DNA of 64,000 nt from Enoplolaimus lenunculus (GCA_030248215.1 JASANG010003463.1:1-64000); one strand, 5' to 3'; positions 10,220 to 21,734 are shown, numbered from the stretch's first letter. The notes: a model not told the origin generated them from the letters alone. Translations and numbers: made by a program.

Positions 10220-10960
10220 ATTCGGTTTTTCAAAACCGAATCTGAAACGATTCAGAACCTTCAATTTTTGCTAAATCTAAAAGCGACTCTGAACTTTTAT
10301 TCAAGTCAGCCCTGCGTCCCATCACACCGCTATGTTAAATCTCTAACAGGCGACCGCGCGAGATATAATAATGGAAAAATTTCGTGAGTCAAGTGAGTGT
10401 GTAGCCGAAGGAATTTAGCGTTTTTTGAACCTTTATACCCAAATCCAATATTGGCAATTGCAAATCAAATTCACTACCATCCATTTATTAATAAAATAAA
10501 AAGATTTTCCTTTTTAGACGCCCATCTTTTTACAAAAGCGAAAACAAATAAAAACACAAGAAAAATATTTAATTCTCAAATTAATAAGACATATATAATC
10601 GACTCTTGTTTACTGTGTGCGCACTGTAATATTATAAATATACCAGACAGCTGCTCCAGTGTCCCGACTTTCCCGGTGCTGTCCGATTTTACAGCAGCTA
10701 TTATGCACAGAAATGTCTCACAAAACAACTTGCTTAAAGTGAATTTTTCTGTCTTCTAAAGAGCACATTTACTTTATTCAGCACACCAATGTATATACCC
10801 AGACAAGCCTCAACAGTCGGTGCTTAAACAATGTATGAGTTTTTCATTTTAAATACCTATTTAGGATTTTTAATCTTGTTTTTCATTTTAAATACCTATT
10901 TTGGATTTTTAATCTTAAGCGCTCGAAATAGGATTTGTTTCACAGATTTTGTTTAGCGGC
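10220..10960. other. No recognised gene; short duplicated 40-bp block
   Basis: AT-rich sequence with a 120-codon plus-strand open frame (10397-10759) that has no recognisable domain and biased, random-looking composition. At about 10835-10918 a block of roughly 40 bases (TTTTTCATTTTAAATACC...) is repeated twice in tandem. Confidence 0.35.
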
Positions 10961-11094
10961 CCGAAACCCCTTATTGTAAAAGCGCCTCGAAGACGCAAAG
11001 GCATGGCGTTGGAGGATAAAACAAATGTAAAAGTCTACTGAATCCACGGCCTATGTATTGAAGAGGTTCCTCCCAAAATCCGCGGATATAACCC

Positions 11095-11578
11095 GGGAAA
11101 TTGGGATTTTGGGAAATTCGGATATTATCCGGGAAATTGGGATTTTGGGCGCAGCGTTTTTCGCTCGGGATTTTGGGAAATTGGGATTTTGGGCGCAGCG
11201 TTTTTCGCTCGGGATTTTGGGAAATTGGGATTTTGGGCGCAGCGTTTTTCTCTTGAGAATTTGGGAAATTGGGATTTTGGGCGCAGCGTTTTTCCTCGGA
11301 ATTTTGGGAAATTGGGATTTTGGGCGCAGCATTTTTCGCCCGGGATTTTGGGAAATTGGGATTTCCGGCGGAGCGTTTTCGCTCGGGATTTTGGGAAATT
11401 GGGATTTTGGGCGCAGCATTTTTCGCTCGGGATTTTAAGAAATTGGGATTCTGGGCGCAGCGTTTTTGGCTCGGGATTTTGGGAAATTGCGATTTTGGGC
11501 GCAGCGTTTTTCGGTCGGGATTTTGGGAAATTGGGATTTTGGGAAATTGGGATTTTGGGCGCAGCGTTTTTCGCTCAG
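11095..11578. repeat. 44-bp minisatellite
   Basis: About 11 head-to-tail units with period 44, each built of GGGATTTTGGGAAATT, GGGATTTTGGGCGCAGC and GTTTTTCGCTC parts, with point variation. Because 44 is not a multiple of three and the unit lacks stops in several frames, it yields long spurious ORFs on both strands. A related but looser array of GGAAATTGGGA-type motifs lies at 12310-12470. Confidence 0.9.
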
Positions 11579-12300
11579 CATATTTAGGACTTTGGAACAA
11601 TAAAATTTCGGTAACCCCTCACTTACGGGTAGGATGAAATTGCTGATTTGTACTATTTAACACATGTTTGCCGTAATTTTATTTTACGTTGCTCATAAAT
11701 GATATATGTTAAGTTTTCCCGTTGAAAAATTAGGTTACCCTTCGGAAACAAAATCCCGGCAACGCCCCGTTTTGGAATGCACTATTTATGGTAAGAATAC
11801 ACAATAAACTGTGTTTATAATATAATTTCAATATAGACGTAAATTGCCTAGTGGGGGGTTGGAGGGGCACAACGCCTTTGAGAACAATAAAAACTTCCTG
11901 AGATAAAACATTCCATCTTCCACATAGACTTCTTTTCAAATTACGTTCTCAGAGGTCTGCCGCCCCCCTGAACCCTCCGCAATTTTAAGGGACCCTAAGC
12001 AGGATGGGGGGCTACCGCCCCCCCCCCCAAACCACCCGCACTAAGCGGTAATCTCACACTTAAGCTGCACAGACACAGTCAAAAAATTTTGCTCAAACAA
12101 TGAATTGCTTTGCGCGGGGTTTGGGGGTCGACAGCCCCTTGAAAACGCAATTAAAGAAAATGTTTTTATGTGAGCAAGTTTCTCAGGTGCATTAGAATCA
12201 GATGCGCCAATTTGGCTACAAAGGGGCAGAGCCTTCTAGCATCCGTCTGCCTATGGTTCCGTCAAGCCTATGCCCGAACCTAAGTATATATACACCTTAA
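11579..12300. other. No gene; G-run and C-run rich spacer
   Basis: Contains runs of 6-11 G or C (for example near 11850 and 12010) and a CCTCCGCAATTTTAAGGGAC block. A related arrangement at 21110-21190 suggests a decayed dispersed repeat. Confidence 0.3.
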
Positions 12301-12309
12301 CTTTTCCAG

Positions 12310-12470
12310 GATATTTGGATTTCAGAAGGAAAATTGGCAAATGACCCGTGATACTGCTACTTTGGGAAGTTGGGATATTGCCCGGAAAATTGGGAAATTA
12401 CCCGGGATATTGCGATCATGGGAAACTGGGTTACTACCGGGGAAATTAGCATTTTGGAAAAGTTACTTCC
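12310..12470. repeat. Degenerate GGGAAATTGGGA array
   Basis: Diverged tandem motifs such as GGGATATTGCCCGG and GGGAAATTACCCGGG, resembling the 11095-11578 minisatellite but with a less regular period. Confidence 0.6.
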
Positions 12471-13166
12471 ACCCATGGTACAAGCGAGAGTGCAATGTAA
12501 CTTAAGAAATACCGAAGTAAAAGTACTGTTACCGAAAAATTTATTTTCCAGTACAATTTCAAACAAAATATTACCAATACATATCAGTGCTTCTCATCAT
12601 TTGTCGTCAAACTTGATAACACACAACGTTCTATTGCTTAGCGGAGCGTTTAACTGATATTAAACAGAAATTCTGAAAAATTTATAGATAGATTTCGCTA
12701 GCGCAGCGCTTTTTAATCGATTAGACTGAAAATTAAAAGAAACGCCCGAAAAATTCAATTGTTACGTTTTGAAACGCAATATTTATCGGGAATACCATAA
12801 AATCAGGCGAAAAATGCGGAACCCGATGATGCAAAATAACCATATGCCTACCAGAACTCCAGCTGCACCTTGGCACAAACATGGGGTGGACGACACCGAA
12901 TACGATTCCATTTGCTTCGCTGTTAAGATTTGTCCGTTGTGGACACGTCGACTTTTAACAGTCTTGGTACCAGACTGCAACCAGAGGCCTGCCTCCAGCT
13001 TCCGCTCTGGCAGAAAATAGACATCCGGCTCCGGCGTTTTTTCTGCCGGAACGTCAGGCTGAATTAACCTGATTATTCATTTTTGAGTCTGTACGTTTGG
13101 TTGAGATTTGAAATTAAAGTTTAAAATTTAAAAAAATTAAAGTTAATGTATTGTTGGGACGCATAG
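12471..13166. other. No gene; fragment of CCGG-type MITE near 12970-13060
   Basis: No exon recognised. The 12970-13060 stretch has GCCTCCAGCTTCCGCTCTGG and CTCCGGCG motifs as found in hAT-like family B, in reverse orientation and without intact ends. Confidence 0.35.
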
Positions 13167-13515
13167 CAGGGTGCAACCGTAAGTGAAAAATACCGGAACA
13201 GGAGCCGGACCCGGTCAACGAAACTTGCCGGAGCCGGAGGTGAGGCGAAAGGTAGTAAAAATAATGGTTAATTAGTTAATTTTAGCCAATATCTGCAATA
13301 TGTTCTTAAGTTGTTTGGTTTTACGGCAATTTTCTGCAAAATTTCGGAAATTCTTTTCAGAAAATTGTGAAAAAAGTAAAACAAAACGCACTAAACAGAT
13401 AAAGTTCGCAAAATTATGCAAAATTTTACTACCGAAATCGCTGGAACCTCTGGCAAAAATTCTACCGGCGCCGGATCTTCTGCCGGAGCCGGAGGCAGCT
13501 TCCGGCTGTACCTTG
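13167..13515. mobile_element. hAT-like MITE, family B
   Basis: Starts CAGGGTGCAACCG and ends CGGCTGTACCTTG, an imperfect terminal inverted repeat. It is flanked by 8-bp target duplications ACGCATAG (13159-13166) and ACGTATAG (13516-13523), one mismatch. The CAGGG terminus and 8-bp duplication are hallmarks of the hAT superfamily. There is no transposase; 349 bp. Confidence 0.85.
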
Positions 13516-13523
13516 ACGTATAG

Positions 13524-13927
13524 TATTTTCAAATCATCGCAGTGGCACTGTTACATTTGCATACGCGTTTGCTTTTATAGAACAGAAGTTGTGGCAGCAT
13601 CGACTGTCACATTACATTGGTTTAAATTGATTTAGAACAATATAAAATCAATATAGTTAGTTGATCGAGAGACCATACTGCTGTTGCGAAAAAAATCGGC
13701 TTAATACTCACAAATGTTGAGCGAAACAAGTCTAACAGTATTCGACGGCTTCGTCTTAAAAACTACTTCTCGATAAACATCAAATCAAAAAGTATATCAA
13801 TTGCTAAGCACCCTCTTGTAGTTTTTCTTAAGCACAAACCTTAAGTGTTTTCGCACTCAGTGGTTAGACAACAGAATACCCGACTGGACACTGGAGGCGT
13901 CGCCACAGACCTGTGGAATCGTCGTCC
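13524..13927. other. No gene recognised
   Basis: Plain sequence between a MITE and the 80-bp satellite. No exon, RNA gene or repeat boundary seen. Confidence 0.3.
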
Positions 13928-15126
13928 GGTAAGCATTGATTATGCAAAGTGTGAAACTTTAAGGTTTTCGGCTCGGTTTCAGCCTCGTACATGAAGTTGC
14001 AGAAACCGGTAAGCATTGATTATGCAAAGTGTGAAACTTTAAGGTTTTCGGCTCGGTTTCAGCCTCGTACATGAAGTTGCAGAAACCGGTAAGCATTGAT
14101 TATGCAAAGTGTGAAACTTTAAGGTTTTCGGCTCGGTTTCAGCCTCGTACATGAAGTTGCAGAAACCGGTAAGCATTGATTATGCAAAGTGTGAAACTTT
14201 AAGGTTTCCGGCTCGGTTTCAGCCTCGTACATGAAGTTGCAGAAACCGGTAAGCATTGATTATGCAAAGTGTGAAACTTTAAAGTTTTCGGCTCGGTTTC
14301 AGCCTCGTACATGAAGTTGCAGAAACCGGTAAGCATTGATTATGCAAAGTGTGAAACTTTAAGGTTTTCGGCTCGGTTTCAGCCTCGTACATGAAGTTGC
14401 AGAAACCGGTAAGCATTGATTATGCAAAGTGTGAAACTTTAAGGTTTTCGGCTCGGTTTCAGCCTCGTACATGAAGTTGCAGAAACCGGTAAGCATTGAT
14501 TATGCAAAGTGTGAAACTTTAAGGTTTTCGGCTCGGTTTCAGCCTCGTACATGAAGTTGCAGAAACCGGTAAGCATTGATTATGCAAAGTGTGAAACTTT
14601 AAGGTTTTCGGCTCGGTTTCAGCCTCGTACATGAAGTTGCAGAAACCGGTAAGCATTGATTATGCAAAGTGTGAAACTTTAAGGTGTTCGGCTCGGTTTC
14701 AGCCTCGTACATGAAGTTGCAGAAACCGGTAAGCATTGATTATGCAAAGTGTGAAACTTTAAGGTTTTCGGCTCCGTTTCAGCCTCGTACATGAAGTTGC
14801 AGAAACCGGTAAGCATTGATTATGCAAAGTGTGAAATTTTAAGGTTTTCGGCTCGGTTTCAGCCTCGTACATGAAGTTGCAGAAACCGGTAAGCATTGAT
14901 TATGCAAAGTGTGAAACTTTAAGGTTTTCGGCTCGGTTTCAGCCTCGTACATGAATTGCAGAAACCGGTAAGCATTGATTATGCAAAGTGTGAAACTTTA
15001 AGGTTTTCGGCTCGGTTTCAGCCTCGTACATGAAGTTGCAGAAACCGGTAAGCATTGATTATGCAAAGTGTGAAACTTTAAGGTTTTCGGCTCGGTTTCA
15101 GCCTCGTACATGAAGTTGCAGAAACG
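13928..15126. repeat. 80-bp satellite, 15 tandem units
   Basis: Each unit begins GGTAAGCATTGATTATGC and ends near CATGAAGTTGCAGAAACC; unit starts fall at 13928, 14008, then every 80 bases to 14888, with the last two at 14967 and 15047 after a single-base loss. Units are nearly identical, with only a handful of scattered substitutions, which points to recent amplification or ongoing homogenisation. Every unit contains CAG followed by AAACCG and then GTAAGC, so it has acceptor-like and donor-like splice signals six bases apart. No reading frame persists through it. Confidence 0.95.
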
Positions 15127-15420
15127 GGGGAAATTTGTTAAAATGGGACATGCGGTCTGGAGTTTTTTATTTGCGAATGTAATTGGTGTGTGCAACGACT
15201 TGGAAATGTGTGAAACTATTCAAAATTGGTTGGATTCAACCCAATTTACTCAGTGTTGCTGGTTTCGGAATCGTTTAAAAGCGGTTGACCAATATTCATT
15301 TTATTGTCGACTTTGGTTTTAGAGTTGATCAACACTGAAGGTGAGAAACTGTAAAAAGTTGGACCAAACCTGAATCTAGCTTGGGTCGGGACGATTTGTC
15401 CTGTGTCAATACAAACTTTA
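15127..15420. other. No gene recognised
   Basis: Sequence after the satellite; contains an open frame of 70 codons without recognisable features. Confidence 0.25.
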
Positions 15421-15483
15421 TAAATACTTACGAAATCTTTCCCTGAACAGTTCTCACACTGGGCGCATTTACTATATGAATGA

Positions 15484-15664
15484 ATAGATAATTTACCTCA
15501 CAAAATCTTATAGTGTTGAGTTGCTCAATATTGGCCCAACATGTACTGGAACAATAACTGCAGATTGCCCTGATGCGTAGGTCGTATCGAAGACGGTAAA
15601 AGGTCAACAGATTAACTGTACTCAATTTCTCCAGGATCTCAAAATCGCATTCTTTTGGCATCAT
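15484..15664 (-). CDS. Candidate exon, cysteine-containing, unknown protein
   Basis: A minus-strand open stretch contains CDFEILEKL, FYRLRYDLRIRAICSYC and TCWANIEQLNTIRFCE, ending at a GTAAAT donor. Codon choice looks protein-like. No family recognised. It may belong to one gene with the candidate exons at 16771-16909 and 18611-18871 on the same strand, but the phases and acceptor are not settled. Confidence 0.3.
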
Positions 15665-15839
15665 GGTGTTTAGTTTAAAGCAAATATGATTGTTTCACTT
15701 CTGAAATGGTCCACACTAAAAATTTGTGAACCAGAAAAATCAAAAACATGCAATAATTTTATGTTCTGCACTACAATACGCGCAAGAGAAGTTTGGATCT
15801 GATGGATTTAATGCATATTGATAAATGCATTAGCGACAA

Positions 15840-16332
15840 AATACATTCCCAATTCAGGTAAATATTCAGCTTAATATGGCATTAAAAACCGATGTAGTAA
15901 AACAACCTTACTATACGCGCTGTAAAGAAGTCGTATATATAGCCATTAAGCACTAGAACACAGAACGCAACATTTCCAAAAATAATCCCAGCCATGCTCA
16001 ATATATAATTGGCACCGGAAGTTCATTCGAGCAACAAAACAACACTTCAGATACATTAAAACCATTACATATCGATTAATATAAAAATTTCGAATACAGG
16101 ATAGTTTTCTTCGCTGTAGTGTTAATTAACCAGAAGGCAAAGGTCTCCCTCAGTGTTTAAGATATTACATTATCACATCCTTAAGTTTAATCTTAGGCTT
16201 TATTCTCAGGTGAATACTTATGCGGCAATGCATGCACAATACACAGTGTTAACAAAAATAATATAATTATGCGCAGTATATAATTTCCACATGATAGGAA
16301 AGTCCCCAATGCAAAGCGTCTAACTCATATAA
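15840..16332. other. No gene recognised
   Basis: AT-rich, possibly intron of the candidate minus-strand gene. Nothing identified. Confidence 0.25.
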
Positions 16333-16340
16333 CTGAGTGG

Positions 16341-16715
16341 CAGGGTGCAACCGGAATTACAATTTACCGGAACCGGAATTTGAAAATTTTACCGGAACCG
16401 GAAAGTGAAAACTGCATTTCACCATAAATTTCATTTTAATCGTATTTTTTTGCTCTGTTATTTGTGAAGCAACCTTAGTCGAACATAGGTATTTTATTTG
16501 TTGTATTTTAGATTTTCGTCGTCGACTGAAGTGAAATCCACCATCAATGGCTTATATTCGGAGTACAAGTGGCTTTCAAAGAGATTCTTAAAAATTAGCA
16601 AAGTTAAGAAAACGGCCAAATTATAACACCGGAATTTTTAAATCCGGTAAAAATTTACCGGAACCGACACCGGAAGGTGAAAAAATGCCGGAACCGGAAT
16701 TCCGGTTGCACCCCG
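16341..16715. mobile_element. hAT-like MITE, family A
   Basis: Terminal inverted repeat CAGGGTGCAACCGGAATT / AATTCCGGTTGCACCCCG with subterminal GGAACCGG repeats; 375 bp, no transposase. Flanks CTGAGTGG (16333-16340) and CTGAGTGC (16716-16723) form an 8-bp target duplication with one mismatch. The internal sequence is the reverse complement of the copy at 17609-18005. Confidence 0.9.
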
Positions 16716-16770
16716 CTGAGTGCTGATGACCAATAAACTATATAACATTGAATTATACATCACTGCCAAC

Positions 16771-16909
16771 CTATAAAGTGACGCTGCTAAAGAATCGACC
16801 GAATCCTCAATTGCGATTAAATCTACCCAAGCCAGACGATTTGAATGGCACAGCAATATTTGGGTTGCTTGAGTGTAATTATTAAGTGGAATGAGCATAC
16901 TTTTCAAAA
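16771..16909 (-). CDS. Candidate exon, unknown protein
   Basis: Minus-strand open stretch bounded by a TTGCACAG acceptor and a G/GTTGGC donor, encoding about 45 residues including NNYTQATQILLCHSNRLAW and VDLIAIEDSVDSLAASLY. Codon use looks coding. It enters in phase 1 and leaves in phase 2, so it cannot join the 18611-18871 exon directly; at least one more exon would be needed. Confidence 0.35.
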
Positions 16910-17608
16910 CTGTGCAATATAGACCATTTTACACCGACTTTTTATACTGTAAAAATACGTTTGCACATGAAATTTTGTCATTTTCTGTTGATGAATAAAC
17001 CTGTACCCACAGCTTGCTGGACGCTGCCGAAATGTGTCATTCAAAACGAAATCAGTCAACAGCTGTGAAACTTTGCTTTAGATTTTAAGAAACTCTATAG
17101 TTCTATGTATAACAAGTAAAGTTTGTGTCGATAACGTTAGACTTCCTACTACCGGCTTTCTAACATTTTTTATGCCAAAGAAGCACGATGCTGGTGATAG
17201 GAAACCGAATAACAAATGCGCAGATGCAGCTAGCAACACAAACCCGTGCATTAACCAAGAAAACGGCACAGCGATAATGATCATATAAATAGAATTTGGA
17301 TGAGTTTTACAACTTCAAAGATATTGACGTTTGTTCTGCTGTCAGTTTAAACTCACACCAGCAAGATATGGGTTAAACGGACGTCGTGCAACTTTCCGTT
17401 TTCGGCTGTAATAGAAAATTTCGATTTCCACAAACAGTAAAGCATAAGCGTAATCTGAGGTTGAGATTTAAATGTAAAGTTTAGGCAATCTTAAACTTAT
17501 GAAATACACAACCGCCCTAAATTACGTTAAAACCTGTCTATTCATAAAACTTGCACATATAGTTATCGTTTCGTCTAGCAAAATGACAAAATTTCAATAA
17601 CCAACAAC

Positions 17609-18005
17609 CAGGGTGCAACCGGAATTCCGGTTCCGGCATTTTTTCACCTTCCGGTTACGGTTCGGGTTCCGGTAAATTTTTACCGGATTTAAAAATTCCG
17701 GTGTTATAATTTGGCCGTTTTCTTAATTTTGCTAATTTTAAAGAATCTCTTTTGAAAGCGACTTGTACTCCGAATATAAGCCATTGATGGTGGATTTCAC
17801 TTCAGTCGATGACGAAAATCTAAAATACAACAAATAAATAAATATCTATGTTCGACTAATGTTGTTTCACAAATAATAGAGCAAAAAAATACGATTAAAA
17901 TGAAATTTTTGGTGAAATGCATTTTTCACTTTCCGGTTCCGGTTCCGGTAAAATTTTCAAATTCCGGTTCCGGTTCCGGTAAATTGTAATTCCGGTTGCA
18001 CCCTG
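17609..18005. mobile_element. hAT-like MITE, family A, inverted relative to 16341
   Basis: CAGGGTGCAACCGGAATT start and the complementary CCGGTTGCACCCTG end, 397 bp, bracketed by perfect 8-bp target duplications CCAACAAC at 17601-17608 and 18006-18013. Subterminal arrays of TTCCGG repeats on both sides. Non-autonomous. Confidence 0.95.
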
Positions 18006-18013
18006 CCAACAAC

Positions 18014-18610
18014 ACAATCGAACATATACACGTTTAGCAAGTTTTTTAATACAATGAGGCGTTCTATTGAGCCTTACTAACTAAGTATCCACGGCTATCC
18101 AAAGTTACAAATCAGCAATAACTAACGAACCAAATTAAAAACAACACGAGTTTGTAATAAACGTTCCATTAACTTCGCAAGTTTTTTGCCATCGCAGCAA
18201 CACAGTTATATCTCAATAATATTGGGCAGCGGAAGAACGAATACGTCTGACGTTGAATTACGGGATGCTGTTGACATGACTGCAACAAAAAAAATAACGC
18301 TATACTACATTTTGCGCCGCAAGTTTAAACCAAATGCAAGTATAAACCAAAGCGTAACTTAAGCCTATGCCAAAATAAGAAAATTTCCAAAATAGTTTGA
18401 AGTTAAGTGTACAAGAGACAAATATAAATTAAATATTGTTGTCGAAATTCGTATTTGTTTCACACAGCGTTGTTGCGAACACTACGACGATTTTGTGTTC
18501 ACTTTTATGTTATGTTTAAGGCTTGTCCTACGTTGAGGGTTAGGAATATGCTTAAGCAAACTTTACGCATCTAAAAAAGTAAAATTGCCCAAATAACAAA
18601 GCCGACTTAC
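18014..18610. other. No gene recognised
   Basis: AT-rich, possibly intron of the candidate minus-strand gene. Nothing identified. Confidence 0.25.
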
Positions 18611-18871
18611 TTCAAATTCACTACAACTCAATGCCTGCTTAAAGATACATTGATTCGCAAGTGCATTCAGACAAGAATGTAGTTGACCAATCGAACTGTG
18701 TTGATTACAGATCAAAACCGTTGACGATGATCTGCACAGACAATCACCAAATTGTTCGCGTTGCATAACGCATTTTTGAGGTTTTGATGGCAATGTTGTA
18801 CACTCGAAACCATTCACGAACTGAGCACAGAATTGTTCACGGTGCCTCAAACAAAGGGTCACATTTGACAT
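18611..18871 (-). CDS. Candidate cysteine-rich exon, unknown protein
   Basis: Eighty-seven codons on the minus strand ending at a strong GAA/GTAAGT donor. It contains at least ten cysteines, for example LCLRHREQFCAQF, FECTTLPSKPQKC, FGDCLCRSSS, LICNQ, HSCLNALANQC and LSCSEFE. The spacing suggests a disulphide-bonded secreted or membrane-receptor domain. I considered a GDNF-receptor-like fold but cannot confirm it. No signal peptide is encoded here; the first ATG (18871) follows an in-frame stop closely, so it is either the start or an acceptor I cannot place. Confidence 0.4.
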
Positions 18872-19059
18872 GCAGAATTATACACTTTAAAAATTAAATA
18901 CAATCGTCCGGATTAAGTGTTCATCGAGTAAAAGTGGCACGTATTGTCGTTTTAACTATGTGTATATTGGAATCAATTTTCAGAATTAATTTATGTTAAT
19001 GGTCTAACAAATTTCTGAAAGCAAAAATTGCGCCGAGACTAGGTTTTATCGCAGAAATG

Positions 19060-19176
19060 ACTCAGATTGATTGTTTTCTGAATAAACATTGCATACGGAC
19101 TCAGATTGATTGTTTTCTGAATAAACATTGCATACGGACTCAGATTGATTGTTTTCTGAATAAACATTGCATACGG
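19060..19176. repeat. 39-bp direct repeat, three perfect copies
   Basis: Three head-to-tail copies of a unit that starts ACTCAGATTGATTG and ends CATTGCATACGG; each contains AATAAA. As 39 is a multiple of three it gives a repetitive but probably meaningless peptide. Confidence 0.9.
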
Positions 19177-19542
19177 GTTTTGGTTGGAATACAGGGCTTT
19201 GCTACTTTTAGGGTGATGACGTTTTGGAGCGCTGCTACCGCATTATACAGTAGGCTTACGGGTTATATAGACTATTTTTTGCCTAAGCTATTATGCTTAC
19301 TTTTATAGTAATGCTAGCGCCGAGGCTTAGGCTTCAGCTTAAGATAAAGCTCTGTTTAATGTTAAGCCCCTGAAAGTAAACATTAACAATGTCCAGAATA
19401 TTTTTGCAAAAAAAATTGGGTTCAAATTGTCGTTCTGAAAAATCAGCATCCACTTTTTTGTTTCTAAACCTTTCACTCACAGAGTATACTATGAGCAACT
19501 GGATACAAATAATATAATGAGCAATATAGACACTATGAGCGG

Positions 19543-19894
19543 CAGAGTTCAACCGGAGGTGAAAAGTACCGGAGCTGGAGGTCAACGAAACTTGCCGGAG
19601 CCAAAGGTCAACAAAACTTGCCGGAGCCGGAGGTCAACGAAACCTGCAGAGCCGGAGGTGAAGCGAAATTAGGTAGTAGAATGATGGTTAATTAGTTTTA
19701 GCGAAATATCTGTAATATGTTGTCACGTTGTCTAAATTGTGACATGAGTAAAACGAAATGCGCTAAACAGGTCAATCCTGCAAAATTATGCAAAATTTTA
19801 CTGCCGCAATTGCCGGAGCCGCCGGCAAAAATTCTACCGGAGCCGGAGGCCGATTTTCTGCCGGAGCCGGAGACAGACCTCCGGTTGTACCCTG
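19543..19894. mobile_element. hAT-like MITE, family B
   Basis: CAGAGTTCAACCGG start, CCGGTTGTACCCTG end, 352 bp, flanked by ATGAGCGG (19535-19542) and ATGAGCAG (19895-19902), an 8-bp duplication with one mismatch. GGAGCCGGAGG repeats lie inside both ends. Confidence 0.88.
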
Positions 19895-20099
19895 ATGAGC
19901 AGTGTTTAACAATTCTAAGATATATGTGCAGTGCAAAATCTCCACAAGACGTGAGAGTCCCCTCAGACTCGAGCGTCACGCTCCTATACCTCAGTGGTCA
20001 TCGTAAACGTCTCATACCGTGACACACTGAGGATCGTGACACACTGAGGATCAAATCTTGCCTTGAAATTACATCTCATATATAACTGAAAAATATTCA

Positions 20100-20492
20100 T
20101 GTGAAAAACGGCTAATTTCAGCTATGAGTCCGTATCCCTAACAAGAGTCCGTAAGCGGATAGAGTCCCTAAACCCTAATTAGAGTCCATAAATGTCAATT
20201 ATCCCTAATTGAAGCGCATAAATGACTCCAGACCCAAATCATTTGAGTTCAAAACTTTAAGGCGTATATACTTAAATTTTGAAAGTACATTCCTAAGTAT
20301 AGCCTTGCATCATCGCCGTAAACGTTTAATTCAACGGACAGTTGCAGCACCGAATATATATTATTAACGAAGGACGGCGGAGGTTGGGTTAAAAATAAAT
20401 AACAGTCCGTAACTGAATAATAAGGAGGGTACCCTCTGGAGAGGACAAATAAATATCAGTCCCACCACCCTCTTATTCGGGTCACTACAGTA
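20100..20492. mobile_element. Mariner-like MITE, copy
   Basis: Right end CTTATTCGGGTCACTACAG plus TA. The interior (AGAGTCCATAAATGTCAATT, TAAAAATAAATAACAGTC) matches 48234-48664 closely. The left terminus is blurred. Confidence 0.65.
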
Positions 20493-20639
20493 TGTGGGCT
20501 AAATGCTAGACAGCCGTTCTATGTCGGCAAACCACAAAATAAAATTTTTTTTCGTCGTATATATCATTTGGAATAGCGTTTAAAGTATAGATTTTGTAAA
20601 CCAAAAACTTTAACCACGAAATATGTTCCCGTAAATATA

Positions 20640-21690
20640 TAGATAGGTTTCACTACTGTTTCAGTCAGACGCTGAGAAGGCTTAAACATAGAAATATGTT
20701 TGGTTGTTACATTGTTAAAGTAAGACTAGTCCAAATCTTCATGACCCGCTCTAGTCTTAATCTATCGGAACATAATCCCGATTAGGTTCCTCATAACCTC
20801 TCCTGATAATTTAAATTTGTGGAGACTTGAAAAAATACTTTCACTTTTTTGTGATCTTCTGTACTACTGCGGAACCGAAAATGTACCTATTCTCAACGAT
20901 TAAGAAATCAATATTTTTTCATGTATATTATTGCATAAAAGCGACGCGCTGAGTTGAATTGCGTCATTATTTGCGTTTGGACTGGTTATCAGCGCACCTA
21001 ATTTTTATTAATTTCACGACACAAATGTAGAAGGAAATTTTTTCCGCAAGAACCAAAGTTTTCGAATCAACTTTGTGCTTTTTCAATCTCAGGAAGAGTC
21101 TGCGGCTTTCTTGAGCCTTCCGCATTTTGAAAGAACACTAAGCAATATGGGGTTGTCGCCTCCCCCAACCCCACACTAAGCTGTTCATTGTTCAGACAGC
21201 TAGAATCGCTGAGAAAGTATTTTTAGACTGTTTTGCTGTATGATACAGAAATCGCTTAGCATGGGGGTTTGAATTCATAAGTTATGACCTCATGGGTTGT
21301 GTGTCATGGGAAATTCAAATGTGGCCTTCACAGACTGCCAGATTTGCGAGACAGCCTTTTACTATATTAGCATCTTACTCAGTTAGGCTTGGCGTCTAAT
21401 TAAATCAAGAGAGGGCAGAAATTAAAATGACGTCCAGTATATAATCATGCGACGCGACTTGGTATATATACATATATATGCATATATATACATATATATG
21501 CATATATATATGCATATATTTTTCTTGCAAAGGTAATAAATTTAGTATTTGATGATGCGTATATTCGATGCAAATTTTTTAACTTGGTTAATTTTGAGAT
21601 AATTTAAATATACGAAGTCATGATTCCGATAAATATCGAGCTAAACTGAAGTTTTTTCAATTTTGGCATAATTTATGAAACATGGAATTA
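20640..21690. repeat. Dispersed repeat, copy 2
   Basis: Partner of 8500-9180, with an extra G/C-run block at about 21110-21190 and a TATATATGCA microsatellite inserted between matching blocks. No coding frame seen. Confidence 0.5.
21463..21520. repeat. TATATATGCA/TATATATACA microsatellite
   Basis: Alternating TATATACA and TATATGCA units over about 58 bases. Confidence 0.9.
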
Positions 21691-21734
21691 TGCAGGAATG
21701 TGGATCAATATTTTAACGCAGGTTTGAATCCAGA

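Noticed and set aside
10397-10759. 120-codon plus-strand ORF
   Set aside because: No recognisable domain, AT-driven composition, and no splice or promoter context.
11058-11637. Several overlapping ORFs of 120-210 codons on both strands
   Set aside because: They come from the 44-bp minisatellite unit, which lacks stops in several frames; the peptides are repeat translations.
13928-15126. CRISPR-like array
   Set aside because: The 80-bp units are direct tandem repeats with no unique spacers, and the genome is a eukaryote's.
17078-17284. Hydrophobic minus-strand ORF that could be a signal-peptide exon
   Set aside because: No credible donor in frame at its end and no phase match with neighbouring candidate exons; kept out as too weak.
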